DNA of 64,000 bases. Source: Dermatemys mawii (taxonomy: Eukaryota; Chordata; Testudines; Dermatemydidae). Shown here one piece after another: positions 47,331 through 60,572 of the stretch. The notes below the pieces were generated by a model. That model was given only the letters and a program-made list of their open reading frames with translations, ran no database searches and was not told the DNA's origin. Position 1 is the first letter of the stretch. Each line of letters opens with the position of its first letter. The translations under genes were made by a program, and so were the position numbers. The stretch spans positions 9,426,576 to 9,490,575 of the forward strand of contig ML677358.1 of the NCBI GenBank assembly GCA_007922305.1, written 5' to 3'.

Positions 47331-47699
47331 CAGGGGTGTCCAAACTTACTGACCTTCTGAGCCACATACGATAATCTTCAGGGGTTCAAGAGCCAGGCGC
47401 ACCTGCCAGGGCTTGGGGCTTCTGGCCTATGGCAGGGTGGTGCAGCTAGAGGCTTCAGCCCTGTGGAAAGCATCTGCCTGGGCTTGGCGTTCAGCAAGAG
47501 TGAGGCTGAAGCCTCTAGACCCCCCATCCCTGCTGGGCAGAATCCCCTAGCCCCATTATCCCTCTACAGGGGCAGAAACCCCAAGTCCCCTGTCCCACCA
47601 GTCTGGCAGGTGGAGAATGGGATCGGGAGAGCTGCATGAGCCACATATTAACTGTAAAAGAGCTGCATGTGACTTGCCAGCTGCTGTTTGGCCACCCCA
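47331..47699. mobile_element. hAT-type MITE, 369 bp
   Basis: The left end CAGGGGTGTCCAAACTTACT has as counterpart the reversed right end GGGGTGGCCAAACAGCAGC. Flanking 8 bp are TGCTATAC (47323-47330) and TCCTATAC (47700-47707), one mismatch. GAGCCACAT near both ends (47380 on the left, 47640 on the right) adds direct internal similarity. Non-coding. Confidence 0.87.
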
Positions 47700-50600
47700 T
47701 CCTATACAGTAATGCTATTATCCCTGTGTACTTCTACTGGCCTAAGTATTGTGAGATCCAGCCTGCTGCCCCAGCCTCCAGTGCCTCCGCTCATCAGACT
47801 GCTGCCTCCCCAAGCACAAGCTCATTCCATTGGCATTCTGTGCTTGGGAATGATTTGATGGATCAATATGTTTTTATTGTCAGTTTATGCAAGGTCCTCT
47901 GGTAGCTGCTGTGGAACAGGTAATTTTCATTGTTGCCCTGTCAGCTGAGCTTGCCAATTATTTTCTGTTTGCATTTGGGGCACAGTCTCTGATAACTGCT
48001 GCTTGCCATCTGTCAAAGGACAAATCCAGGACAAGTGTCATTTGATTTGCTTTATTTCTCAGGTAGTGCAGATAATCTTTCCTGTGTGAAGGGCTCTCTG
48101 TAGGCTGTTGTTTTGGCAAAAACCACAGACACTCAAATAATGATATTAATATTGTTCATGATGTATAGTCAGGGAGAAAAGCAACACTGATGCATCCATT
48201 TTTTTTTTTTTAGTTTGAATGGTTCACTAGAGCCAGTTCTGGGTGTCCACTTCTGTTACGGCACAGTAGTTATTGATGCACATAACAGCACAAAGGATCT
48301 TCCCAATGATTTGGTTTAAAGTGCCCCCCAGATGTTACTCCAATATAGATATGATTGACTACATCAGTGCAGTAAAATAACCATTTTGGCAACCAGACAA
48401 GAAAACTCAATCAAGGTAACGTACAGCTTGCAAAGGTGTCCAACCTTAAATTTCCATTAGAGTCAGGAAAGCGACTTCATTGAATGACATTGTATCACTT
48501 TGTTGAATTTATTCTGTCCCAGTGACTTTCACCGCAAATGTATGCAGCTTAAGGTCCAAAGGAAGATATGCTGGCTCTACGCAAGAAATCTGGAGTCTGA
48601 TGATCAAGCTAGTGTCTGTGTCCCTTATAGCATCAGCAGAAATAAAGATGCTGTATTCCGAACTTTACTGGCACCGCTGTCAGTGTATTAGGCAAACAAG
48701 ACTCCTGCTCACGCTGCAATAGCAACAGCGGTAGACATCAAAACATCACCATTTACCAATGGCTACCACATAGTGGTATCTGATGTACTAGTGTTGTTTC
48801 TCAGTGTAAGTATAGGGAAATACCATGGTGTCTTAGTTAGCAGTTCTATGTGGGAACTGTGGGTAAATACTCATTTTTTAGTGGATTGTGCTTATTTTGA
48901 AACACATTAACACAATTAGAAATCAGGTATCCACATATTTGAATCCGTTAAGAGAGGGAGATATGGATTCAAACGTGGTTTGGATTGTGGTTCAATTGGT
49001 CCCAGTAATCTCAGTCTAATCCCTAGTGGGCATTTCTCCACATCCCATGATGCCCAAACTCAGAGCTAGATAAGTTCCGTGGTTCCTTTCCATCCTGAAT
49101 GTGACCACAGGGATTTTGGGCACAACTGGCAGCCCCTCTTCATCAGAGATGTCGGCATCAGATTAATAGCAGGAGTGCTACAGGTCAAGGTGGAGGTGAT
49201 CCACAGCTGACTGAAGTCACTGCAGATTTTTCCATTGATTTCAGCTGGCTTTGGGAGAGCCATGTGAGAGGTTAACTCAGACATCACTTGCCTGCTCTAT
49301 GCCTGGGTCTAGTTAGTCCCTTGCTTTCATAAGCACCGGCAAATTTATAAACAAAGTCAAGGGGAAATATCTAAAAACAGCAATGCTGAAAGCTCCTGGG
49401 CTCTGTAACTTAATAACAGGGCAGGACTCCAAGACCGGTGGAACAAAGAGAAAAAACAATAACACTTTTTTTTAAATGCAACTGGAATTTTTATTTTTGA
49501 AAATTAAAACTTACCCAGAACCTTACCAAAAATGTGCAACATCCTGTATTTTTGTCAGCAGCCTTCAGGAAATATCATACGTTTTAATGTGGTCATTTGT
49601 GCTGGAACTGCTCACTCCGCTCTGCCCCTCCCCACTCCAGAATAATGTTACATAAACTGCTAAATCTGGTGTCTACCGTAATAAGCCCCTCAGAATGGCT
49701 TGTTATTGCCGTGTAACTGGTCATTAGCAGCTGAAATAGACTGATTTCATATGGATTATGGCTTAAATAATTACCTGACACTCTGGGCCATTAAAAAATA
49801 GCTAATGAATAGAGGAGGGTTGGGGAGGAGAATGTGCTGAAATGTGTACAGCCCACATGTTAGCTGGGAAATGGGTTTGTTTCAATGGAAATTCATAGTT
49901 TAGGTTTTGCTGCCTGTGGAATCCAGACAGAGAAATTTAACTATGAGGGAATTTAGCAAAATTGTTTAAAATTCTAATTTAAAATAACTTTGGACAGCAA
50001 GTTAATCTCTGAACCGATTTTAATGTTCATTTTAACATTGTTCTAAATAAGCTAGGTTTCCATTTGCTTTTCTTCTTTTTTTCCAAAGCTAATTAGAGGG
50101 AGTGGAATTTCAGTAGGAGCTGCTTACGTATTAATGAAGGCACTGAGCTCCATGAGCCTTAGAAGCTCCCTAGATTCCTGTTTTACTCATGGACTGTGAC
50201 CCTCTCTGTGGAAGACTTCAGATAAAATTAGGCTGTTTTTAGAGTTAAAGAAAAGGAAACTAAGGTAATTTGGAGAGAGAAATTACAATAAGAAATTAAT
50301 TAATTCTCTATTGGGAGAGGCTCATTTACCCAGCTACAGTCATGTTTTTCATAATATGGACCATAGTATTGCCGGGAACAGTATTGCCTGTTTTATTGGA
50401 TGAACAATCAGAAGCTTATTTTTATAATAACCAAAAGAGAGGCCTGGTTTATGTGCGGGGCATCAGAAGGGCTGTAGGGATGAGACTGAAAGGAACCAAC
50501 TGGAGGTAGCAGTTTAATGAAGATTCTTATATTTGAAATTATGGTGACTAGCCGTACACTCATGAGACTTGGGAAATACACTCATTTCTCAGTATAGGTG

Positions 50601-50886
50601 TCTGCTGTTTGTACAATGTCAAGTTCTTTTTGCTTTTCTCTGTCAAGCAGCTGGGCACCCTGGAGTAACGTGCAAAGTCACTTACTGCATTACATACAGT
50701 GTGGTGATCCCTTTTATAGGCAGGCCAGGCTCGCACATCTCGTCATCCTGTTGTAATGACCAAGTGCCGCTATAGTCAGTGATGTCTTGTGTCCAGTGAT
50801 TTAACAGGAGTGAGCACGTTTCCTCAGTGTGCCGTGACAGGCAGAGTGTGAAATAACCTGGGTTCCCTGCTTTGTCTTCCCTCCAG

Positions 50887-51348
50887 TGTTCCATGCCTGC
50901 CTGTATCACGGCATTCCACGTCACTTGCGCTTTTGACCGCAATCTGGACATGCGGACTATTTTAGCGGAGAACGATGAAGTGAAGTTCAAATCCTTCTGC
51001 CTTGAGCACAGCAGTGGGGCTACCAAACCTCCGGATGAGGCACGAGCGGAGGCAGACCAAGCCCAGTTGGACTTGGAAAAGGTCACGCTGCGGAAACAGA
51101 AGCTCCAACAGTTGGAAGAGGACTTCTATGAACTTGTAAAACCCTCTGAGGTAGCAGAGAACCTTGACCTAACTGAGTCGTTGGTGGATTTCGTTTATCA
51201 GTACTGGAAGCTGAAGAGGAAAGCGAATTGCAACAAGCCACTGTTGACACCAAAAACAGATGAAGTGGACAACTTGGCTCAGCAAGAGCAGGACGTATTG
51301 TACCGACGCCTAAAGCTCTTCACACATCTCAGGCAAGACCTAGAGAGG
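50887..51348 (+). CDS. JADE2: JADE2 coding exon e (end of ePHD, helical region)
   Basis: CTCCAG acceptor and AGG|GTGAGT donor. 154 codons, phase 0 at both ends, the largest exon in view. It begins with the last zinc ligands of the second PHD finger (CSMPAC, FHVTCAF), then [15 protein letters not shown] variable Ala/Glu/Asp-rich linker follows (about residues 43-60 of the exon). The conserved half starts at [20 protein letters not shown], predicted helical, then [40 protein letters not shown] and [11 protein letters not shown]. These last blocks are nearly identical to mammalian JADE2 as I remember it. A frame starting at 50872 and running past the donor to 51555 only reflects open intron sequence on both sides. 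Confidence 0.97.
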
Positions 51349-52767
51349 GTGAGTACAACTTCTGGTTTAAAGACCTACTCTGTTGTTCTACCAGGCTTCT
51401 TTAATAGGGGCAACATCTGCTGGAAGAAACGGTCTTCGTGTCCGTTGATCGAGTTAGACTTCCTTAACAGTCACTTCTTGTCCAGTTTATGTCCACGAAA
51501 AGATCTCGGTCACTTACGCTTCTGCTCTGAGCTGCCTTTTGTTATCACTGACTAGAATTCTGCATAATATAGCTCATTAGCAGAGCAGAACCCTCCAGTC
51601 ATCCCACTTCTTGTGTTCCCTATGTTAAGTGTAGGTTTCCTTTTCAAATATGAACAAAAATTGTATGGAGTTCCCGGTCGAGTCCGTTTCCTAGTAGACA
51701 TATGCATTCATCACAAAACCGCCAGCACAACTAGGTCAGTTCTTGGCAGTCTCAGCAGAGACTGGAGTCCGGACTCTCCTCGTTCCTCCGGATGGGGTCC
51801 CGCCCAGAACAGAGCAGAGGCATGCTGGCAGCACAGCCGAAACTAACACTGCAGATACCCGTTTGGGGGGTGAAAGTCCCAACCCTGCTCTCTTCGATCT
51901 CCAGGGGCACAGGATTAGACCCAAAACAGAGGTTGTCCAGTATTGGCAATTTGGCACCTTCCACCAGCATGACATTCACATTAAAAACAGAAATGTAATT
52001 TACGCATTGTCTAAAAACAAAACAATGAAGACAGATAAAATGGTAGAAGGGAACTGCAAGGCTGGCAGGACTGAGTCTTTAATGTCTTGATCCAACTGTC
52101 TCCATAGGAGGAAACGGGCCACCTCTTCTGGGTGATCTCTGAATGAACAGAGTCTTATGATACGTGCCACCTGGGGTGTATCCCATTAAACTCCACTGAG
52201 GCAGGTTCACTGCATGTCCGACCATCCCAGGTCCCACTCACAGGCTGATGGGCCCGTCGTTTGACGTGTGTGTTCTGTGTCTGACATGAGTTTGTGGAGG
52301 AGAGGGAAAACCCTGAGGGCTTCTGCCTGTTGGCTTTTTTAGGAAGAATCAAGGTCAGCTACGTTACAGTAACAAACGTTTGTGACTGATCTCTCGCACT
52401 TAACGCTGCCTGCTCTCCCCTGGTGCGTCTGCTGCTGGCTCGGCTTGTGTATGTAGGCAGCAAAGCAGAATTTATAGGAAACCTGCTGTCTGAAGCCCCA
52501 GTCTGTGAGCACTCTTAAATTCTGGTACATTTCACTTTAATGGCTGCATACAGGCACGGAGCTGGCAGAAGTAGTAGGGTCAGCAGACATAGTATGAGCA
52601 GGGGGGCAAGGTGCTGGGACAGAGCAGACAAAAATAGGAAAGGGAAGAAGCAGTAGAAAATGTGTAGTGAAATGACACAAAATTGGCAGTGGGGAGAGAG
52701 AGGGATGCCAAAGCACTAAATGGCTATTGAAAACCAGTGTAACAGGAAGGAATAGTGCACAGGAAAT

Positions 52768-52850
52768 AGGATCATAGAGTTACGGGAAAGGCCTATTAGA
52801 GCATGGAGTCCAGACCCCCTGAAAGTACAGAATATAGGCCTTCATGAAGG
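52768..52850 (-). mobile_element. CR1 tail scrap (tentative)
   Basis: ATAGGATCATAGAGTTACGG and GAGTCCAGACCCCCTG resemble the start of a reversed CR1 tail. It is heavily decayed. Confidence 0.45.
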
Positions 52851-53479
52851 ACATCTTAGATGTTATGAGATTTACGTGGCTGTGCCAAATTTAAGGCATG
52901 GGTTATGGGAGGCTTATATGGTACTGAAGGGAAGCTGGACAGAGCTAGAAAGAAACTAGGACTTTGTTTCTTCTGCTACATACCTTTCCTCCTCCCTGTA
53001 TTCCACACTTCTGCTTGCTGGTGTATGGAAGAACTGCCCACCTACCAAGTGGCATCCCCTCTTCTCCTACAGACAGTGAACCATCAGTGCTATCCACTCT
53101 GCCTGAATCACTCAGCAGAGGAAACCGCTGAGTTCACCTGGAGATTAAAGAGAGCACAGAACACTTAAGGGCAAGCCCTCATCCACAGTTTGGCCTGGTC
53201 TTTCAGGAGTGAGAGGGAAAGGAGCAGGGTGGCAGAGTGGCAGTTTGTCCTGAGCACTTAAGGGGAGCAGGTGGGAGAGGAGGGAAGCAGGAAAAAGCGT
53301 ATTTTAGCTTGTGCTTTGATATTGCCGTCTCTCTCAAGCTAAATAGGGATGGAGCTGGTCATTTCTTGGATGGAAGACCTCCAAGGAAATTCCAGGGTGC
53401 AGCAGAAGGTGCTGCTAGTTATTTGGTAGGTCATGACAGGGTGGGCCATGGTTGGGAGTGATATCTTCCATGTACATCC

Positions 53480-53585
53480 CTTCATCTACCTCACAAGGCT
53501 GTTGTGAGATTTGTGTTTGTTTAGTACTTTGAGGTCCTCAGAAGAAAGGCCCGATCAAAGAGAAAATTATTGTTATTATTATTAG
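53480..53585 (+). mobile_element. MIR-type SINE 3' end
   Basis: ACCTCACAAGGCTGTTGTGAG + ATTTGT, then TAGTACTTTGAGGTCCTCAG, and a tail of ATTATTGTTATTATTATTA. Confidence 0.75.
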
Positions 53586-55444
53586 GACAGCGAATGTGTT
53601 AATCTTGAGCTAACCCCACTCCTGTCATGTCCATTATGGCTTGGTGCGTGAGGTGTAGCTCCATTATTAAGAATGGGATTTTAAATCAGGCACATTCAAA
53701 ACATCTCAGAAATACTCTCCAGATGCTATCACTTTCCAGGAATATTGGGCCGACAGATAAATTTTTGCCTAACTGATGTGAAGCCCGATCATCCAAAAAT
53801 GTATTAGAGTTTAACACAGCCTAAACTAAGCTATTTGCTTGTGGAATTTAGATCCCAGGTTTGATCACCCTGGTCTTTCTCTCTGCCTTTATATGACTCA
53901 CTTACAGACCCTTCTGCAGTTGGAAGCTCTGCTGGTTGCGGAGCTGTTGTTTGAATCATGTGTCTTTTCTATGGAAATATCAATTCTTACTGTTTCCTTA
54001 TAAATATTGCCAAAGTACATCTTCACTTACACTCTCTATTCCTCCCTCCATTGTTCATGCCTGAACTGCCACAATTTTTATATCAGCGTAACACACTTTC
54101 TACTGGGCTCCCCATACACACCATAAATGGGTTGTGGCTGGTACAAAATCCTGCTGCTGAGGCTCAGACTGGCACGAGGCAGGGCAACTTTAGGTGCCAG
54201 TCAGAACCCTTAATATCATAGCAGGGCAGTAGCACTAATGTAGTTGAGTTTGAGATGAGATTTCTGTTTAACAGCAAGTTTGTCTGCATGCTGTAAACTC
54301 TATACAAATGTGCAGACTGTGCTGAAAACTGTTGTGCCTCTTCAGGATCTGGGGTGGGTTTAGTGGTGCAAATTTGGAGCCCTTTGGCCATGGGGTTTCT
54401 GAGATACAGAGGTCCTAAAGAAAGGACCTGAGAATAACATTTTCTACTTCCCGTAACGTATTTTCCACGCACCCATGGCTAAAACTTTTGCACTGATCTG
54501 CCCCAAACTGATATCGCCCAGTCGGATTCAGTCTTAACTGGTGCCCAACATCCATTACTGCTTCAGAGAATTAAGATTTATAAAGTTATTAGGAGTTCAG
54601 GTTAGCTTCGCAAAATGGCTCGAGCCTGGGGCAATGTGCTACAGACTTTGCATGTGCTGTGAGACTGGTGCCATGGTGAGCAAAGGTGTGCACAGGCATG
54701 CTTGATCTCAGATGACATCAGGTAGATATGTTCTTATGGGTGTGGTTGTTAGACTGTGTCCTTTTTGTAATGGAGATCCATGCAGAAGAATAGAGAGATA
54801 GACAGGACTAGGGAGAGTGGGCTAGAGAAGCTTGGGATGTAGACTACATGACCTAATAGATATTTGCCATCACTTAGGTGTGATCCTCGCTTATTAAACT
54901 TCCTTTTCAGCAAATTTCCTCTACTGAATGCCCACTTCTCTGTTCCCTGGTTTTTTTCTTTTTTTAACCTACTCCAAGTATTCGTCTGTTTAAATCAGCT
55001 TCAACAAAAAGCTCTATGCTTCCAAGGGGGTCAGGTCAGCATCAGAGACTGGCTGAGGGAGTCAGGAGGGGTGTTGATTAGTAGTGTAAATAGCAATCTC
55101 TAAGTAGAGGCAAATAATGTTTTCTTTCAAAACTACAAAATCATAGAGGAAAGATACTGCCAAACGTTTTGATACACAGGTTGCTAAAGGCAGTTGTTTC
55201 CCTCATAAAGAAATGTCAGTTTGATGTTTGCTTCAATCCAGAACAAAAAGAAGGGCACATTTTAAAATATACAATGTATAAATCACTTCTTAATATTTTT
55301 TTTTAAAGAGCCACTTTCCCTCCTACAAAGTAAGTGCTTTCCAGTTGTCCTGAGGTAACCCCAAGGCCTGTGGATGTTTAGATAATTGGGTATGAGTTTG
55401 TAGCTTACAAAGCAGGGGACTGGCAGTAAAGCCCATCTCATCTC

Positions 55445-55865
55445 AATACCAGAAAGATGCAGTCATATTGGAGGGAGTTCAAATAAGAGCCACAGAATTG
55501 ATGAAACAGCTGCTAAATATGTATATCATGGCTAAGCAGTGAAAAAAAGAGGACTGGAGGACCACCTACAATCTGGGAAGGACACAAATGTGCCAAGGGA
55601 GGGGATAATTATTTTGGGGACTGCAAGGGGATATCACTAGAAGTAACAGAATCAAATTTAGAAAGGAAATAGGCTGAATATTGGGAAAATTTCCTGGCAA
55701 TGAGATCAATTATACTGAGGAATAGTTTTCCCAAGAGAAATAATGGATGCCTCACTGACTGGGACAAGCTGTTAGAAAATGAACTATGGGTAGCAGTCAT
55801 GCACTTGCAAGGGAATGGACTAGATAATTTAATAGGTCTTCTCCATTTCTGTGGTTTTGTCATCT
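55445..55865 (+). mobile_element. CR1 LINE 3' end, plus strand
   Basis: CAGTCATATTGGAGGGAGTTC…GAGCCACAGAATTGATGAAAC, CTGAATATTGGGAAAATTTCC, TGGATGCCTCACTGACTGG, then GGGAATGGACTAGATAATTT with AATAGGTCTTCTCC ending in TCTGTGGTTTTGTCA. This is the CR1 3' order in forward orientation, the opposite of most CR1 copies here. It is decayed. Confidence 0.8.
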
Positions 55866-56381
55866 CCCTCTATCCATATTTAACAATTTATTTTTAATAT
55901 TGAAAAAAACATCATGCCATTAGCAAATGGTCATGATTGTCCTCCTGCATTCAGAACCATTGAAAATCATAATAATTGTTTGAGCACAGGGGCTCTACCT
56001 CTTTAATTACCTCACTTACAAGCAGTTGTTTTGTTTGTCTAGGCTGTTATTTACAATTCAAATCCTGGAAGCTCACTGTCAGTGTGAAAATTTATGGACT
56101 TCAATTCATTGGTGAAGAGTGAGCAAATGCAGAGCATGGGGCAAATGTAAATACATGCTGTCTCCCCGTTACCACGGGCAGTGAAGCCTTCAAATAAAGC
56201 CTGTGACACACATGACTGCTGTTTATAATTTTGGTAGCCACATTAGGGAAGGTGGGGGGGGAAGGTCAGGTTTGATGTGTCACTCTTAGAGACACAAAGG
56301 CTCCTGAACACTCGCAGTCTAAGTAATCTGTGAATCATACAAAATGTCTGGTAAGTTATTTGGATAGAGCAGAATGGGAGA

Positions 56382-56402
56382 AAGGAAGAAAGAAAGAAAG
56401 TT
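56382..56402. repeat. (GAAA)n microsatellite
   Basis: Short AAGAAAGAAAGAAAG run. Confidence 0.8.
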
Positions 56403-57004
56403 ATGTGTGTGTCAATACAAGTTACTGAAAAGTTCCTTATGGCCAAATCACAGGACTCTGCACTCGTCCTTGTTGAACCTCATCAGATTTCTTTTGGCCC
56501 AATCCTCTAATTTGCCTCCTAGTTTATTGGCTTCCTCTTGAGCTCCCATCTAGCTGTGGCTTTTGGAAAGTCAGGAGGCTGAGTAAACACTCACTGTTGT
56601 CAAGTCAGATTAGATTCCATTAGCATTTTCTGTTTCACAGCAGAGACAACACATTTCCTCTAAAAAATATGGACCCTCCCCATAAGACACACCATGGAGA
56701 CAGCGTCAGACTGTCACTCTAATCACAGATACTTCAGGCTGACAAAAACTGCAGTGCTTACATTCAGCACAAGATGAATGTTAGCTGGTATCACTTGGCA
56801 ACTGTGTCATCTTTCCAGGCTGCTGAGGGAATTTTGATCAGTAACCTTTGTGTATGCATATGACATTTTAACCAGTGGCACTGAAGTTCAGATGAGCAGC
56901 TTACACATTACAGACCAAATCCTGCCCTCACCAGTGGAGCAGCTGCATTTTTTTGCTTTGGGATGCTGCTGAGAGGTGTCCTTTGCTGAGCAGTGGCAAC
57001 ACCT

Positions 57005-57192
57005 GGAATATCAGGGTTGGAAGGGACCTCAGGAGATCATCTAGTCCACCCCCCTGCTCAAAGCAGGACCACTCCCCAACTAAATCATCCAACAGATTTT
57101 TGCCCCAGATCCCTAAATGGCCCTCTCAAGGATGGAGCTCGCACCCTGGGTTTAGCAGGCCAATGCTCAAGCCACTGCGCTATCCCTCCCCT
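57005..57192 (-). mobile_element. Turtle tRNA-derived SINE with CR1-type tail, near complete
   Basis: Minus strand: GGGAGGGATAGCGCAGTGGC (box A-like TAGCGCAGTGG), CATTGGCCTGCTAAACCCAG, box B region GGTGCGAGCTCCATCC, then TGAGAGGGCCATTTAGGGATC, CTGCTTTGAGCAGGGGG and the tail CCTTCCAACCCTGATATTCC. It matches the tortoise-type Pol III SINE whose tail is shared with a CR1 LINE. It is the copy with the better kept head in this window. Confidence 0.9.
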
Positions 57193-58185
57193 TCCACTTG
57201 CACCCCTTGTTCGCTAGTTAGTGGTTTGCAGCTGATGGCAGCTTGTATGGGGGTGGGCATGTCACCTGACTCCCAAATCCAGCCCTTAACTGGGGGGACC
57301 TTAACTGGGGGGCTATGTTTTAGGTGTGGCCAGCTTTCTGTGTCTCATTATACCCAGCAGCAGCGGGCAGGATTGAACCTGGCACTGATAAAGATGTCAG
57401 AGCACATTCAACTTTGAGTTCCCCACATGCACGTCCATTGAGCTCATCCGTTGTAAATGGAGAGGTCTCGAGTGGGCTGAGACAGAATATTAATGAGAGC
57501 AGAGCTTGGCTCATCAGTGACTAGAAGAACCAGGAAATCATATGGTTTCAGGACGGAAGCAGAGATTCGTCTCTGTTTACCTTACTCAGTGTCACTGACA
57601 ATGCATGAATGGTACACAACGTCTTTTTGGAGGAGAGCGGTTATTTTTTACCCTGCACTGGACTGGAAAAGCAAACAGAGGAGAGCTTCAGTTCTGCAGT
57701 TTGAGGACTGATCCTGAATTCAGGTGTCAGTACTGAGCTCCTGGAGTCGTAGACACACACCAGTGCGATGACTGTCAGGAAGTAACTTGACACTTGGGCT
57801 ATTTTTTCCTCCTTCTCCCCTCAGTCTGTGGCTGGCTTAGCTTGTGTATAAGCTGTCATGCAGTTCTGACAGGAGAGCACATCTGCGCAGGTCTCTACTC
57901 TCCCGTTGAAATTCCTGAGGGGTTTCTCTGGAGAAGGGTGGGGAGGTTACAAGTACTGGGACTTCCGGAGAGTGACAGTCCTAGAAGAACTGGGACAGTC
58001 TTGATGACTAGGCTTATTTCTGAAGCTTTGTCATTTGCACACAGGAAGTTTCTCTTGCTTTGAAAAAAGTTCTCCATGTTGGACAAAATACACCACCAAC
58101 TAAAGGCAAATATTTGACTTCTATGAATAAACAACATGTAGGATGGTGCAATGGGAAAAATTCTAGAGTATGTTAGCATAACTCT

Positions 58186-59398
58186 TGTGACAGATTCCCT
58201 CTGGGATGCCACCTGGAACTGGAGTACCACTGAGCTCCCCTATCCCACCTTTACACTGTACTGCTGTGACAGGACCTCAAGCGCCCTCCAGCACACATGT
58301 AGGTAGGGACACACCCAGCTGCCGCTACCTTCAGATGCTGAGATCAGCTCTGCATGGGAAGGCTTCAGCTAAGGAACTGCCCATCTGCTCAAGTGCACCC
58401 ACCCCCCACAGGGTAAACCCAAAATTATACTGTCTTGCGCTGCACAGAAATCTGTACAGCACAAGCTCATGAAATTCACCCCGTCCCGCAGTATGGAGAA
58501 AGAATATACAACAGCTTTTTGCCCCAAGTTATAACTCCCACACAGTGGTTTATGATAAAGCAAAAACAAATGTATTAACTACAAAAGATAGATTTTAAGT
58601 GATCCTAAGGGATAGCAAACAGATCAAAGCAGATTACCTAGCAAATAAACAAAAATGCAATCTAAGCTTAATATACTGAAGAGATTGGATATAAGTAGCA
58701 AACTCTCACCTTAAATGTTGATTCAAGCAAGCTGAAGGCTCTTAAGGGGAAAGCTGCATTTGCTTGCAGCTTAAAAACCCCAGGTGTTCTTTTCACAGGC
58801 TAAAATTTCCTTTTAGACTAGGTCCAGCACTTCCCCCCCCAGTTCGATCCTTCTTCCTCAGTTGTTTCCTAGAGTCTTCTTTGGGCAAGGAGTCAGTAAA
58901 GAACCATGATGATGGCAATCCCCTGCCTTAAATAGCTTTTGCATATGGCAGAAACCGTTTGTCTCCCAGCTTGTTCACATACCGAATCAGTGGAAAAACA
59001 CTGGTATCCCTAGAGGGTCACAGCAGCCATGAGCTGAAGTCTGCTTACAGTGTCCTCAGGAAGGTTCCTTGGTGGGACAGTAACTTCTTCTAAGATCTGT
59101 TGTTCTCCTTACTGATCCATTGACTTGAATAAGTCCTTCCCAGCCAGCCACCTAGACTCCCAGTCTTTGCCTAGTGGGCGTTGCCCAAGTGTAAACACAT
59201 TTGTACTATATACATAGACAATATTCCTAACTTCAGATACAAAAATGTTACATGATACAAATAGGATAATCATATGCACTAAATGATAACCTTTCCAGTG
59301 ATATCTCATATGACCTGTCTTGCATAAAGTACATCATCATTATGCCGTATGCATATCATCATAACATTACTATGAAGAATATGGAATGGAATGTCACA
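58186..59398 (-). mobile_element. Solo LTR-like element, about 1.2 kb
   Basis: It begins TGTGACAGATTCC and ends …GGAATGTCACA, so the first and last 7 bases are inverted repeats with TG…CA ends. The flanks ACTCT (58181-58185) and GCTCT (59399-59403) suggest a 5-bp target duplication with one mismatch. The interior has no reading frame and no second LTR or internal coding part next to it, so it reads as a solo LTR of a retrotransposon or an old endogenous retrovirus-like element. The strand is inferred from similarity with 59715-60413 and is uncertain. The class is not determined. Confidence 0.7.
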
Positions 59399-59714
59399 GC
59401 TCTGTCAAAGTCACTGGAACTATGCCAGCATACACCAGCTGAGGGTCTAGCCCAATATCAGTTAGTACTGTAGTACATTTCATACATTGTGCCCTCAGTT
59501 CAGCTTTAGAGTAACAGTAAATTTTAAGAGTAACCCCTGATTTCAGTAGTTTCTTATCTTAGTTGTATAAACAGTTTTACATGCACAGTTCCCAGATAAA
59601 TGCATATTTTGCTCCTGTTATTGTAATAGTGGGTAACTACCTCACTGCCTAATCCTTCAGCCCAAACTCATGCAAAACTCCTCTTGATAAAATAGAACAT
59701 GCAAGTCTATGTCT

Positions 59715-60413
59715 AATACAGTAAGAAAACTGAATACAGATAAAACCTCACCCTCAGAGGTGTTCCAGTAAGCTTCCTTTTACAGACTAGTCTCCTTCTA
59801 GTCTGGGTCCAGCAATCACTCACGCACACACACACTCCATAGTTACTGTTCTTTGTCCTAGTTTCTTTCAGGTAGCCATGGGGGTGGAGAAGCTCTCTCT
59901 TAAGCCAGCTGAAGACAAAACAGAGGGGCCTCCCAGGGCGTTTTAAATAGACTTTCCCTTGTGGGTGGACACCCCTCCCTCCCCCTGTGTAGAATCCAAT
60001 TACAAAATGGAGATTTGGAGTCATATGGGCAAGTCAGAACTCACAGGTAGCAGCCATTGTTCATATGCAATCTTGAACATCCTCAGGTAGACTTCTTATG
60101 GGGATTGGAGCCTCTCAAGATCCATTGTCTGTTAAGGGCTTCTTGATTGGGCACTTAAGATGCACATTCTTTTCTTAAGAAGCTGACCAAATGCTTTACT
60201 AAGGCTACTTAGAAATCAAGCAGGTACACAGCCAATATTCATAACTTGGAACAAAAAAATGATACATGCATAAAATAGAAGGAATAGATTCAGTGAATCA
60301 TAACCTTTACAGAGATATGTTACATGACATATGTAGTATAAGCATATTCTAGTTATGTCATGTATACATTCATAAGCATAATTCCATAAAGCCTTATGGG
60401 GTGCAACATCACA
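59715..60413 (-). mobile_element. LTR-like element, related to 58186-59398, older and truncated
   Basis: Shared features with the previous block include CTAGTCTGGGTCCAGCA versus ACTAGGTCCAGCAC, GATAACCTTT/CATAACCTTTACAG, and the ATATGCATAT-type end region closing in AACATCACA at 60413. The other end is not defined. It is followed by an (AAT)n run. Confidence 0.55.
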
Positions 60414-60429
60414 ATAATAATAATAATAC
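60412..60429. repeat. (AAT)n microsatellite
   Basis: Five to six ATA/AAT triplets at the end of the LTR-like block. Confidence 0.8.
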
Positions 60430-60572
60430 TTGGGATTTCTCTGAGAACAGAGAAAGGACCGCATCTAGAGAGCCACCTTCGGTCAGCTGACTCTTCAGTA
60501 GCACTGCCAAGCAGCTGAGGCTTTTCTCAGAGTCCACTCAGAAAGTGGAAACTCTTTCTTGTGTTTCTGCAG

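Larger units (their letters stand above)
43051..50886. other. JADE2 intron, 7.8 kb
   Basis: GTACGG donor and CCTCCAG acceptor. It holds two hAT MITEs, a palindromic MITE and an L2-tailed SINE relic. 44000-45290, 45380-46860 and 47720-50880 contain nothing further that I can name (T-run at 48200-48213). Confidence 0.8.
51349..60572. other. JADE2 intron, 9.2 kb
   Basis: GTGAGT donor and TTTCTGCAG acceptor. It carries CR1 fragments, a MIR end, a SINE and two LTR-like blocks, listed separately. 51560-52760, 52860-53480, 53590-55440, 55870-57000 and 57200-58180 hold nothing else that I can name. The acceptor lies about 160 bp after the LTR-like block ending at 60413. Confidence 0.8.

Noticed and set aside
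51349..51555. In-frame extension of exon e past its donor
   Set aside because: GTGAGT at the boundary and exact continuation into exon f show normal splicing. The extension has no family match that I recognise.
57005..57192. tRNA gene (box A and box B present)
   Set aside because: The tRNA-like head continues into a CR1-type tail and is diverged: it is a SINE.
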